Positions 1-6,863 of a DNA stretch of 29,686 bases are shown here, piece after piece. Under the pieces are notes generated by a model that worked only from the letters and a program-made list of their open reading frames with translations, made no database searches and had not been told where the DNA came from. Numbering within the stretch: position 1 is the stretch's first letter; the number at the start of each line of letters is the position of its first letter. The position numbers and the translations under genes are program-made. This DNA comes from JAIBJP01 sp035639875 (GTDB lineage Bacteria; Actinomycetota; Thermoleophilia; Gaiellales; Gaiellaceae), in the NCBI GenBank assembly GCA_035639875.1, contig DASQXE010000129.1, positions 1-29,686 of the forward strand, given 5' to 3'.

Positions 1-969
1 GCCGAGCCACTCGCGGATCGCACCCTCGGCTTCACCCTGACTTTGCCCGGGCAGCAGCCGGCAATCGCAAACGACCTCGCACAGGGCCGGGATCACGTTC
101 TGCTTCCGCGACGCCTCGATCATGGTCGGCGAGACAGTCAGGGACAGCATCGGCTCCACCATCCCGCGCACCCCAGGCGACAGCGCGGCGAGCCGCTCGG
201 GCAGCTCGGTCGGATCCGGAACGGTGCCGACAGACGCGAAGAATGCCTCGGTCTCGGGGAGGAGGCGGGGCGGCTGTTCGAAGCGCCCCAGCCGCTCGAC
301 GAATGCGGCCGCCTTGACGAGGGCGTTGTCGGCGATACCCGGCATCGAGGCGTGCCCGCTGCGGCCATGGACGCGCAGGACGAACGGCGAGCTCATTTTC
401 TCGGCCGTCGAACACAGGTACACCGTGCGGTCGGCGAGCTCGACCCGCTCGCCGCCCCCCTCGTTGACGCAGAAGTCGGCGCGGACGGCGTCCGGATGGG
501 CGCTGCAGAGCCACGAGAGACCGAAGTCCTCGCCGACCTCCTCGTCGGCCGTGGCCGCGAAGATCACGTCGCCTGCGGGCTCGAACCCCTCCCGGGCGAG
601 CGCGGCTACGGCGACGGCGCTCGCCGCCACCTGGCTCTTCATGTCGAGCGCGCCGCGACCCCACACCTGCTCTTCGCGCAGCTCGCCCGACCAAGGATCG
701 ACAGACCACTCCTCCGGATCGGCGAGGACCGTGTCCGTGTGGGAGAGCAGGAGCAGCGTCGGTCCACCGCCGCCTCCCGGGAGCCGCGCGACAAGGTTCG
801 CTCGCTCCGGCACCTTGGCATAGAGGACGCATTCGACGCCCGCGTCCTCGAGGTAATCCCGGAGGAGCTCGGCCGCGCGGGTCTCGTTCCCGGGAGGGTT
901 GACCGTGTCGGCCCGGATCAGCTCCCTGAGAACCTCGACGGCCTCGTCCCGAACGGATGGCTGGGCCAT
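1..969 (-). CDS. M20 family metallopeptidase (ArgE/DapE/CPG2-like), C-terminus outside window
   Basis: A zinc amidohydrolase of the M20 family, which removes acyl or amino-acid groups from small substrates in the cytoplasm; the substrate cannot be told from sequence. Reading from the ATG at 969, the 323 visible residues carry the metal-site motifs in family order: SHTDTV (His), GALDMKS (bridging Asp) and ATADEEVG (general base and ligand Glu pair), followed by the dimerisation-domain signature HGRSGHASMPG. M20 enzymes are usually 370-450 aa, so the last metal-ligand region lies beyond position 1. The start is supported by a TATGCT -10 box ending exactly 6 nt before the ATG, which would make the mRNA leaderless; there is no Shine-Dalgarno sequence. 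It diverges from rarA, with 21 bp between the start codons. The family call is secure; the substrate is unknown. Confidence 0.9.
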   Translation of the reverse strand, partial: MAQPSVRDEAVEVLRELIRADTVNPPGNETRAAELLRDYLEDAGVECVLYAKVPERANLVARLPGGGGGPTLLLLSHTDTVLADPEEWSVDPWSGELREEQVWGRGALDMKSQVAASAVAVAALAREGFEPAGDVIFAATADEEVGEDFGLSWLCSAHPDAVRADFCVNEGGGERVELADRTVYLCSTAEKMSSPFVLRVHGRSGHASMPGIADNALVKAAAFVERLGRFEQPPRLLPETEAFFASVGTVPDPTELPERLAALSPGVRGMVEPMLSLTVSPTMIEASRKQNVIPALCEVVCDCRLLPGQSQGEAEGAIREWLG

Positions 970-975
970 GCAGGG

Positions 976-985
976 AGCATACTTT
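976..985. promoter_or_regulatory. Symmetric bidirectional -10 element (M20 peptidase / rarA)
   Basis: The 10-mer AGCATACTTT contains TACTTT on the + strand, 5 nt before the rarA ATG, and TATGCT on the - strand, 6 nt before the peptidase ATG. The two hexamers share the central TA at 980-981. Both predicted start sites fall on or next to the A of the start codons. No convincing -35 element was seen on either side. This is a promoter inference from sequence only. Confidence 0.55.
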
Positions 986-990
986 CGGGC

Positions 991-2247
991 ATGAGCGACC
1001 TCTTCGCGGATGCGGCCCGCGAGCGCCTGCCTGACGTGGCGCCGCTCGCCCTGCGCCTGCGGCCGAAGCGTCTCGAGGACTTCGTCGGCCAACAGCAGGT
1101 CGTCGGCGAAGGCTCGGCGCTCGCGCGCGCGATCGCGGAGGACCGGATCGCTTCGTCGATCTTCTACGGACCGCCCGGCAGCGGGAAGACGACCCTGGCC
1201 CGCATAGTCGCCGCGACGACCGGCTCGGCCTTCGAGGAGCTCTCGGCGGTCTCGGCCTCGGTGGCCGACGTGCGGGCCGTCATCGCCCGTGCCACCGAGC
1301 GGCTCGGCACGAACGGGCAGCTCACGATCCTCTTCCTCGACGAGATCCATCGTTTCAACAAGGCGCAGCAGGACGCCCTCCTGCCCGCCGTCGAGAGCGG
1401 CTTGCTCGTCCTTATCGGGGCGACGACCGAAAATCCGTACTTCGAGGTCAACTCGGCGCTCCTCTCGCGCACGCAGATCTATGAGCTCGAGCCTCTATCC
1501 GTGGAAGACCTCGCGATCGTCGTTCGCGGGGGAGCCGCGGAGCTCGGGGCCGACGTCCCCGACGAGCTCGTCAGCCTGATCGCCCAGAAGGCCGGAGGTG
1601 ACGCGCGCGCCGCCCTCAGCACCCTCGAGCTCGCCTGGCTGACCGCTCAATCGGAAAACGCGAGGCTCGAAGACCGCCACGTCGAGGACGCGGCGCGGCG
1701 ACGGCCCGTCGTCTACGACAAGGACGGGGACGCGCACTACGACTTCATCTCTGCGTTCATCAAGGCGATCCGGGGCTCGGATCCCGACGCGGCGCTCTAT
1801 TACCTCGCCGCGATGCTCGAGGGCGGCGAGGACCCGCGCTACATCGCCCGGCGTCTGATCGTGCACGCCTCGGAGGACATCGGCATGGCCGATTCGCGGG
1901 CGCTGCTCGTGGCGACGGCGGCCGCGCACGCCGTCGAGCACGTGGGCCTCCCGGAGGCCCGGCTCAACTTGGCGCACGCGACGATCTATCTCGCGCGGGC
2001 GCCGAAGTCGAACTCCGTCATCACCGCGCTCGGCGCCGCCGGCCGGGCCGTCCGAGAGCACGGAGCGCTTCGGCCACCGAAGCCGCTCCGCGACGCGCAC
2101 TACCCGGGAGCCAAGAAGCTCGGCCACGGACAGGGCTACGTCTATCCACCGAACGACCCGGCCGGTTACGACGTCGACTACCTCCCGGACGAGCTCAAGG
2201 GGAGCACGTTCTACGAGCCGTCCGGGAGCGGCGAGGACACGGAATAG
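991..2247 (+). CDS. rarA: Replication-associated recombination protein A (MgsA/RarA AAA+ ATPase)
   Basis: A 418-aa AAA+ clamp-loader-like ATPase of the RarA/MgsA/WRNIP1 family, which acts at stalled replication forks. After the ATG at 991 the protein opens with the family-typical phrases PLALRLRPKRLEDFVGQ and GEGSALARAI. These are followed by Walker A GPPGSGKTT (about residue 60), Walker B LFLDEIHRFNK, the sensor region LIGATTENPYFEVN and the arginine-finger region ALLSRTQIYEL. The C-terminal half has the conserved tetramerisation-domain strings YDFISAFIKAIRGSDPDAALYYLA and SEDIGMADS. Length matches the family (about 420-450). The same frame is open upstream to about position 43, but that stretch is antisense to the peptidase gene. 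The mRNA is probably leaderless (TACTTT box at 980-985). The gene ends 13 nt from the convergent ABC permease. Confidence 0.96.
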   Translation: MSDLFADAARERLPDVAPLALRLRPKRLEDFVGQQQVVGEGSALARAIAEDRIASSIFYGPPGSGKTTLARIVAATTGSAFEELSAVSASVADVRAVIARATERLGTNGQLTILFLDEIHRFNKAQQDALLPAVESGLLVLIGATTENPYFEVNSALLSRTQIYELEPLSVEDLAIVVRGGAAELGADVPDELVSLIAQKAGGDARAALSTLELAWLTAQSENARLEDRHVEDAARRRPVVYDKDGDAHYDFISAFIKAIRGSDPDAALYYLAAMLEGGEDPRYIARRLIVHASEDIGMADSRALLVATAAAHAVEHVGLPEARLNLAHATIYLARAPKSNSVITALGAAGRAVREHGALRPPKPLRDAHYPGAKKLGHGQGYVYPPNDPAGYDVDYLPDELKGSTFYEPSGSGEDTE

Positions 2248-2254
2248 CCGCGCA

Positions 2255-2274
2255 CGGCGGTCACCGGACCGCCG
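2255..2274. terminator. Perfect hairpin between convergent rarA and ABC permease
   Basis: CGGCGGTC and GACCGCCG form a perfect 8-bp GC stem with an ACCG tetraloop, placed 7 nt after the rarA stop and overlapping the permease stop codon (2261-2263). There is no T-tract on either strand. It fits a bidirectional hairpin terminator of the kind seen in GC-rich actinobacteria, although function without a U-tract is an inference. Confidence 0.5.
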
Positions 2275-3094
2275 AGCGAGAGAAGATCCGGACCGACGCA
2301 GCGGTCAGTAGGACCGCGAATGCGGCCACGACCCCGAGGCTCAGGGCCGCCATCGCGCCCGCATCGTGCATACCCCAGATCGCCTGCAATCCCGCGCTGT
2401 CGTGGCTGAGTCCGTAGCGCATGACTGCGAGGCCATGCGTCAGCGGAAGGAACTTCGCCACCCAGGTGAGGAAGCTGGGCAGGGCGGTCACGGGGAACAG
2501 GGCGCCCGCGAGAAACCAGGGGAGAATGGCGATCGCCGGGACACGCGCGATGTACTCCTCCTGCCTGGACACGCGGTTGGCGAGGATCTCCGCCATGCCG
2601 TACATCCCGACCGTGAAGAACACGGCGGATCCCACGAACCAGAGGACTCCGGCGCCTGTCGCGTCGAAGTCGATCCCGCGGGCGACAGCCACCGCGATCA
2701 GAACCCCGACCTGCAGCGCCGTGATGGCGAGCGCCACGGCGAGGTTCCCGAGCACGAGGAGCCCGCGCGGAATCGGCGCCGTCAGGAGCTCGCGTTGCGC
2801 GCCGCTCACGCGGTCGACGATGACGCCGAGCCCGGAGAACATGGTGTTCAGCGGGATTAGTAGGCCAACCGTTCCGATGGCGACGAAGGACTCGTAGCTC
2901 GCGTTCGTGTGCAGGGCCGTCTTGAGGGCCGGCGCAATGACGAGCGCGAACATGATCGGCGTCAGGAGCGGTACGAAGAGCTCGCGCGGCGTCCGGACGG
3001 TCAACTGGAAACGGCGCCGGGCAAGGGTCGCGATCGGACCCAGCCTGCGGCGGCGCATGGACGGCGCGTGGATGGCGATTTCGGCAGTGGACAT
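2261..3094 (-). CDS. ABC-2 type exporter permease (DrrB-like)
   Basis: A 277-aa integral membrane protein, the permease half of a two-gene ABC exporter whose ATPase lies just upstream. The N-terminus is cytoplasmic and basic (RRRRLGP, ARRRFQLTVRTPRELF). About six hydrophobic segments follow, including LLTPIMFALVIAPALKT and GLLIPLNTMFSGLGVIVD, and then the ABC-2 motif RVSGAQRELLTAPIPRGLLVLGN. The phrase ILPWFLAGALFPVTALPSFL is typical of the daunorubicin-resistance DrrB/ABC-2 group. The ATG at 3094 has an ideal Shine-Dalgarno AGGAGG (3100-3105), 5 nt away, which adjoins the ATPase stop codon at 3107; this suggests translational coupling. The cargo cannot be deduced; drugs, lipids or glycopeptides are all possible for the group. 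Confidence 0.9.
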   Translation of the reverse strand: MSTAEIAIHAPSMRRRRLGPIATLARRRFQLTVRTPRELFVPLLTPIMFALVIAPALKTALHTNASYESFVAIGTVGLLIPLNTMFSGLGVIVDRVSGAQRELLTAPIPRGLLVLGNLAVALAITALQVGVLIAVAVARGIDFDATGAGVLWFVGSAVFFTVGMYGMAEILANRVSRQEEYIARVPAIAILPWFLAGALFPVTALPSFLTWVAKFLPLTHGLAVMRYGLSHDSAGLQAIWGMHDAGAMAALSLGVVAAFAVLLTAASVRIFSRSAVR

Positions 3095-3106
3095 CGGATC
3101 CTCCTT

Positions 3107-4048
3107 TCAGGCGGCCGCGGCGAGCGAATCGCCGGTCAGCCGCAGATAGACGTCATCGAGAGTGGGCTCGCGGGCGCTGATCGACCCGGAGAGCCCCAGC
3201 TCGTGAATGGCGGCGATCGCCTCGCGCGAGCCGCCGTCGTGCAACGGCACCGTCAGCCTCGTGCCGACCGCGAAGGCATCCTCACCAGCCACACCGCGGC
3301 CGCGAAGCGAGGCGAGCGCCGAGGTGGTGTCGCCGTCGACGCGGAGCTCGACGAGCTCGCGGCCGAGCGCAGCCCGGAGCGCGGCCGGGGCGCCGAGTGC
3401 GACGATCCGCCCGGCGTGGATGATCGCCACGCGGTCGCAAAGCCGCTCGGCCTCGTCCAGGTAGTGCGTCGTGAGGAGAACGGTCATCTCGGTACGACTG
3501 CGCAAGCCGCCGATGACGTCGAGCAACTCGGCGCGGATTCGCGGGTCGAGGCCAACCGTCGGCTCGTCGAGGAACAGGACGCGGGGATGCGATACGAGCG
3601 CCCGCGCGATCTCGAGCCGGCGGCGCTCGCCGCCGCTGTAACCGGCGACGGGCCGGCGGATCAGCTCGCTGAGCCCGAGCGTATGGGCGAGGTCGTCGAT
3701 CCGCGCCTGCGCCTCTCGCGCCTCGACACGCCACAGGCGCGCGTGCAGCTCGAGGTTTTGGCGACCGGTGAGCGATTGGTCCACGACCGCGTCCTGGAAG
3801 ACGACACTGCTCAGCGCGCGGGCCGCGAGTGGCTCGGTGGCAACATCGAAGCCGACGAGCCGAGCGGCGCCGCCGGTGGGCACGATCGTCGTCGTGAGCA
3901 TGCCGACCGTCGTCGACTTCCCGGCCCCGTTCGGGCCGAGTAGTCCGAACACCTCTCCGGAGTCGACCTCGAAGTCGATCCCCTTCACGGCTTCGATCCC
4001 GCCGGCGTACGTCTTGCGGAGTCTGATCGCCTCGATTGCAGGTTCCAT
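3107..4048 (-). CDS. ABC exporter ATPase (DrrA/CcmA-type)
   Basis: A 313-aa ATPase that energises the adjacent permease. It shows Walker A (GPNGAGKST, about residue 41), the signature loop YSGGERRRLEIARAL, Walker B VLFLDEPTVGLDP, the H-loop TTHYLDEAE, and a C-terminal extension ending STLDDVYLRLTGDS, characteristic of DrrA-type exporters. The frame is open to 4144, but the start is placed at the ATG at 4048 because AAGGAG precedes it at good spacing and the protein then begins MEPAIEAIRLRKTYAGG, as the family does. An upstream start would place the ECF41-like promoter inside the gene. The likely promoter is the TGTCACA-N16-CGTC element at 4102-4128, giving a leader of about 47 nt. This makes the exporter a candidate target of the divergent sigma factor. 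Confidence 0.92.
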   Translation of the reverse strand: MEPAIEAIRLRKTYAGGIEAVKGIDFEVDSGEVFGLLGPNGAGKSTTVGMLTTTIVPTGGAARLVGFDVATEPLAARALSSVVFQDAVVDQSLTGRQNLELHARLWRVEAREAQARIDDLAHTLGLSELIRRPVAGYSGGERRRLEIARALVSHPRVLFLDEPTVGLDPRIRAELLDVIGGLRSRTEMTVLLTTHYLDEAERLCDRVAIIHAGRIVALGAPAALRAALGRELVELRVDGDTTSALASLRGRGVAGEDAFAVGTRLTVPLHDGGSREAIAAIHELGLSGSISAREPTLDDVYLRLTGDSLAAAA

Positions 4049-4066
4049 TGGTCTCTCCTTTCGGGC

Positions 4067-4093
4067 AGTCACATTGACCGCCGTTCGTTCGTC
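4067..4093 (+). promoter_or_regulatory. ECF41-like promoter for the sigma-factor gene
   Basis: AGTCACA (4067-4073), a 16-bp spacer, then CGTC (4090-4093). This matches the published ECF41 target pattern (TGTCACA at -35, CGTC at -10) except for the first base. The expected transcription start near 4100 gives a leader of about 28 nt that includes GAGG (4115-4118) ahead of the ATG at 4128. ECF41 factors are known to autoregulate, which fits this placement. Basis: sequence match plus family knowledge. Confidence 0.65.
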
Positions 4094-4101
4094 AGTGAGA
4101 T

Positions 4102-4128
4102 GACGGATTCGAACGAGGCGATGTGACA
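4102..4128 (-). promoter_or_regulatory. ECF41-like promoter for the ABC exporter
   Basis: Read on the minus strand: TGTCACA (4128-4122), exactly 16 bp (4121-4106), then CGTC (4105-4102). This is a perfect match to both published ECF41 promoter elements. Transcription would start near 4095 and run into the ABC ATPase gene. The -35 element overlaps the first base of the sigma-factor start codon, and the -10 element is 8 bp from the -10 element of the opposing copy, so the two promoters cannot be occupied at once. Confidence 0.68.
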
Positions 4129-4991
4129 TGACCCCGACCGACATGCAGACGGCAGAGTTCGAGCGCAGCCGCGCCCACTTGCAGGCAGTCGCCTACCGGA
4201 TGCTCGGCTCGACCAGCGAGGCTGAGGACGCCGTCCAGGAGGCATGGCTGCGCCTGAGCCGTTCCGACGCCGAACCAGTCGAGAACCTCGGCGGTTGGCT
4301 GACGACGGTCGTCGCGCGCGTCTGTCTCGACATGCTGCGTGCGCGCCGCGCCCGTCGCGAGGACCTCGTGGGCACGACGCTCCCGGAGCCGATCGTCCGC
4401 GTGGAAGGAGGCCCCGAAGACGAAGCCGTGCTAGCCGACTCCGTCGGTCTCGCTCTGCTCGTCGTGCTCGACACGCTCACGCCGCCCGAGCGTCTCGCCT
4501 TCGTGCTCCACGACATGTTCGGGGTCGCGTTCGACGAGATCGCTGAAATCCTCGATCGCTCGGAGGCCGCAACACGCCAGCTCGCGAGCCGTGCACGACG
4601 TCGAGTCCGCGGAGCGACACCGCAAACGAATCCCGACCTGAGAGAGCAACGGCGCGTGGTGGATGCCTTTCTCGCCGCCTCGCGCGCGGGCGACTTCGAA
4701 GCCCTGCTGGAGGTGCTCGATCCTGAAGTCGTCCTCCGGGCTGATGTGGGTCCGCGTGTCGCGCGGATGCCGGTCCACGGAGCGGAAGAGGTCGCGCGCA
4801 CGATCCTGGAGCGGGGCTCGCGCTTCGCGCCGTTCGCGCGCCCGGCGATCGTCAACGGGAACGCCGGGGTTATCGTGGTACCGGCCGCACGGCCAACCGC
4901 GGTCGTGGGCTTCAGCGTCGCACGCGGCCGGATCATCGAGATCGACCTGATCGCGGATCCGGCCAAAATTCGCCACCTGCGCCTCGGCTAG
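4128..4991 (+). CDS. ECF41-type RNA polymerase sigma factor with SnoaL-like C-terminal domain
   Basis: A 287-aa extracytoplasmic-function sigma factor. Region 2 (RMLGSTSEAEDAVQEAWLRL, about residues 24-43) and region 4 (LTPPERLAFVLHDMFGVAFDEIAEIL with the helix-turn-helix SEAATRQLASRARRRVRG) are followed by a domain of about 120 aa resembling SnoaL/NTF2 (VDAFLAASRAGDFEALLEVLDPEVVL). That fused domain, the length and the linker motif LPEPI identify the ECF41 group, where the C-terminal domain itself controls sigma activity instead of a membrane anti-sigma factor. The group's DGGGK-like motif is degenerate here (ADVGPR), while the terminal NPDKLR-like motif is kept as ADPAKIRHL. Typical ECF41 partners (carboxymuconolactone decarboxylase, oxidoreductase, epimerase) are absent; the divergent neighbour is an ABC exporter. 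The start has GAGG at 9-nt spacing. Confidence 0.93.
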   Translation: MTPTDMQTAEFERSRAHLQAVAYRMLGSTSEAEDAVQEAWLRLSRSDAEPVENLGGWLTTVVARVCLDMLRARRARREDLVGTTLPEPIVRVEGGPEDEAVLADSVGLALLVVLDTLTPPERLAFVLHDMFGVAFDEIAEILDRSEAATRQLASRARRRVRGATPQTNPDLREQRRVVDAFLAASRAGDFEALLEVLDPEVVLRADVGPRVARMPVHGAEEVARTILERGSRFAPFARPAIVNGNAGVIVVPAARPTAVVGFSVARGRIIEIDLIADPAKIRHLRLG

Positions 4992-5027
4992 ACGTAGCGA
5001 TTTCCGGGGCTGTTGCCCGGCGATCGG

Positions 5028-5033
5028 TAGATT
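5028..5033 (+). promoter_or_regulatory. Putative -10 box of the etf fusion gene
   Basis: TAGATT lies 9 nt before the GTG start at 5043 in the 51-nt gap after the sigma gene, predicting a 5' leader of about 3 nt. No -35 element or Shine-Dalgarno sequence was found. Weak evidence alone, but consistent with the same pattern at many other genes in the window. Confidence 0.4.
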
Positions 5034-5042
5034 CAAGGCCGC

Positions 5043-6863
5043 GTGAAGATCGTCGGTCTCGTCAAGCAGGTCCCCAGTCCGCAGTACGTCAAGATCGACC
5101 CGGAGACGAGGCAGCTCGTTCGCGAGGGCGTCCCGCTCGAGCTGAACGAATTCGACGTCTTCGCCGTGACCGAGGCCATCCGGCTGCGCGAGCGCCACGG
5201 CGGCGAGGTCGTCGTTATGACGATGGGGCCGCCGCAGGCCGAAGAGGCGCTGTTGCTGACGCTCAAGATGGGCGCCGACCGCGCCGTTCACCTCTCGGAC
5301 CGGGCCTTCGCCGTCGCGGACACCATCGGCACCTCCCGCACTCTGGCGCTGGCCGTGGCGAAGGAAGGGGCCGACCTGGTGATCTGCGGGCGCAAGACCG
5401 TCGATTCCGAGACCTGGCAGGTGCCTCCCGAGGTGGCCGGTTTTCTCGGCTGGCCGCAACTGACGAACGTCGACCGCATCGAGCTGTCGGATGGGACCCT
5501 CCGCGGGCGCCGCGAGACGGACGAGGGCTGGGACACATATGAGCTCCCTCTCCCCGCCGTCGTCTCGGTCACCGAGTCGATCAACGAGGGGATCTGGCCG
5601 GCGAAGCGCGAGCTCGAGGGCTTCGCCCCGGACGGCAGCATCGTGCTCTGGCAGGCGACGGACCTCGTCGACGACGTGCAGCCGAACGACAAGCGCTTCG
5701 GCCAGACGGGGTCACCGACACGCGTCTTGGCGGTTAGGGACGTCACTCCGGAGCGAGCGGGTGAGATCGTCGCGTCGGGAGAGGAAGCAGCGGCGCGCGC
5801 CCTCGAGCGCTTGGGCGAAGCGGCCGGCCGGCCGGCCTCCGCGTGGGAGAAGCCGAGCCACATCGCCGAGAAGCCGGGTAAGAGCTACGACTGCTGGACG
5901 GTCGTCGAGCTCGTCGCTCGGAAGCCGCGCAAGGTCTCGCTCGAGCTACTGGGGAAGGGGCGGGAGCTGGCCGGGAAGCTCGGCGGCCTGAACTGCGCGC
6001 TCCTCATCGGCTCCGATTGCGGGGCGGCCGCCGCGGAGGCGCTCCGCTTCGGTGCGGAACGCGTCTACGTCGCCGATGAGCCTCGGTTCGCCGAATACCA
6101 CCCGGAGACGTTCGCAGCGGCGCTCAAGTCTGTGCTAGTGAACTACAAGCCCCACGTGCTCCTCATCCCGTCGACGATGATGGGGCGCGACTACGGCCCG
6201 CGAACGGCCGGCGAGCTCGAGCTCGGCATGACGGGCGATTGCGTCGATCTGTCGATAGCGAAGGCCGGGCGCCTCCTCCAGTACAAGCCCGCGTACGGCG
6301 GGAACATCGTCTCTGTGATCATGGGTTCGACGACGCCGCAGCTCGCCACGGTGCGGCCGGGAATGTTCGCCACCGTCGACCCGCGAGACGACTCGGCGGG
6401 AGAGATCGTGGCCGTCGAGATCGGCAATTTACCGGAGCCGCGCACGCGCCTCGTCGAGCGAGTCCACGAACCCGATACCGCCGGCTACGAGCTCGACGCG
6501 GCAGACGTGATCGTCTGCGTCGGCAAGGGGATCGGCGGCCCCGAAGCGATCCCCGAGGTCGAGGAGCTCGCGCGCCGGCTTGGAGCCGCGGTCGGCGGAA
6601 GCCGCGGCGTTTGCGACGCGGGCTGGTTGCCGAAGAACCGACAGATCGGCCTGACCGGACGTGCTGTCGCGCCGCGGCTCTACCTCGCGGTCGGCGTTCG
6701 CGGCGCGTTCGAGCACCTCGTCGGCTCGGTGAAGGCGAGCCTCATCCTCGCGCTGAACAAGAACGAGAAGGCGCCGATCTTCCAGGCTGCAGATTTCGGT
6801 GTCATCGGGGACTGGCGCGAGACGCTTCCTCCGCTTGTCGCGGCGCTTGAGGGTCGCATCTGA
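5043..6863 (+). CDS. Fused electron transfer flavoprotein, beta (FixA) + alpha (FixB) subunits
   Basis: A 606-aa single-chain ETF, the soluble FAD protein that carries electrons from acyl-CoA or other dehydrogenases to the quinone pool. Residues 1 to about 265 are EtfB: MKIVGLVKQVP, ELNEFDVFAVTEAIRL, VVVMTMGPPQAEEALLLTLKMGADRA, ADTIGTSRTLA, and CGRKTVDSETWQVPPEVAGFLG. After a linker rich in Ala/Glu, residues from about 285 are EtfA, with the FAD-domain strings TTPQLATVRPGMF and, at the C-terminus, AVGVRGAFEHLVGSVKASLI and APIFQAADFGVIGDW. The usual Q in the EtfA I(S)GA-QH motif is E. Subunits are normally separate genes; fused versions are known from some archaea. The GTG at 5043 is the only start that retains the EtfB N-terminus. 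No dehydrogenase or ETF-quinone oxidoreductase lies nearby. Confidence 0.93.
   Translation: MKIVGLVKQVPSPQYVKIDPETRQLVREGVPLELNEFDVFAVTEAIRLRERHGGEVVVMTMGPPQAEEALLLTLKMGADRAVHLSDRAFAVADTIGTSRTLALAVAKEGADLVICGRKTVDSETWQVPPEVAGFLGWPQLTNVDRIELSDGTLRGRRETDEGWDTYELPLPAVVSVTESINEGIWPAKRELEGFAPDGSIVLWQATDLVDDVQPNDKRFGQTGSPTRVLAVRDVTPERAGEIVASGEEAAARALERLGEAAGRPASAWEKPSHIAEKPGKSYDCWTVVELVARKPRKVSLELLGKGRELAGKLGGLNCALLIGSDCGAAAAEALRFGAERVYVADEPRFAEYHPETFAAALKSVLVNYKPHVLLIPSTMMGRDYGPRTAGELELGMTGDCVDLSIAKAGRLLQYKPAYGGNIVSVIMGSTTPQLATVRPGMFATVDPRDDSAGEIVAVEIGNLPEPRTRLVERVHEPDTAGYELDAADVIVCVGKGIGGPEAIPEVEELARRLGAAVGGSRGVCDAGWLPKNRQIGLTGRAVAPRLYLAVGVRGAFEHLVGSVKASLILALNKNEKAPIFQAADFGVIGDWRETLPPLVAALEGRI

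Noticed and set aside
43..990. Upstream extension of the rarA reading frame by more than 300 codons
   Set aside because: It is antisense to the M20 peptidase, whose metal-site motifs are complete; rarA homologues start at the ATG at 991, which has its own -10 box.
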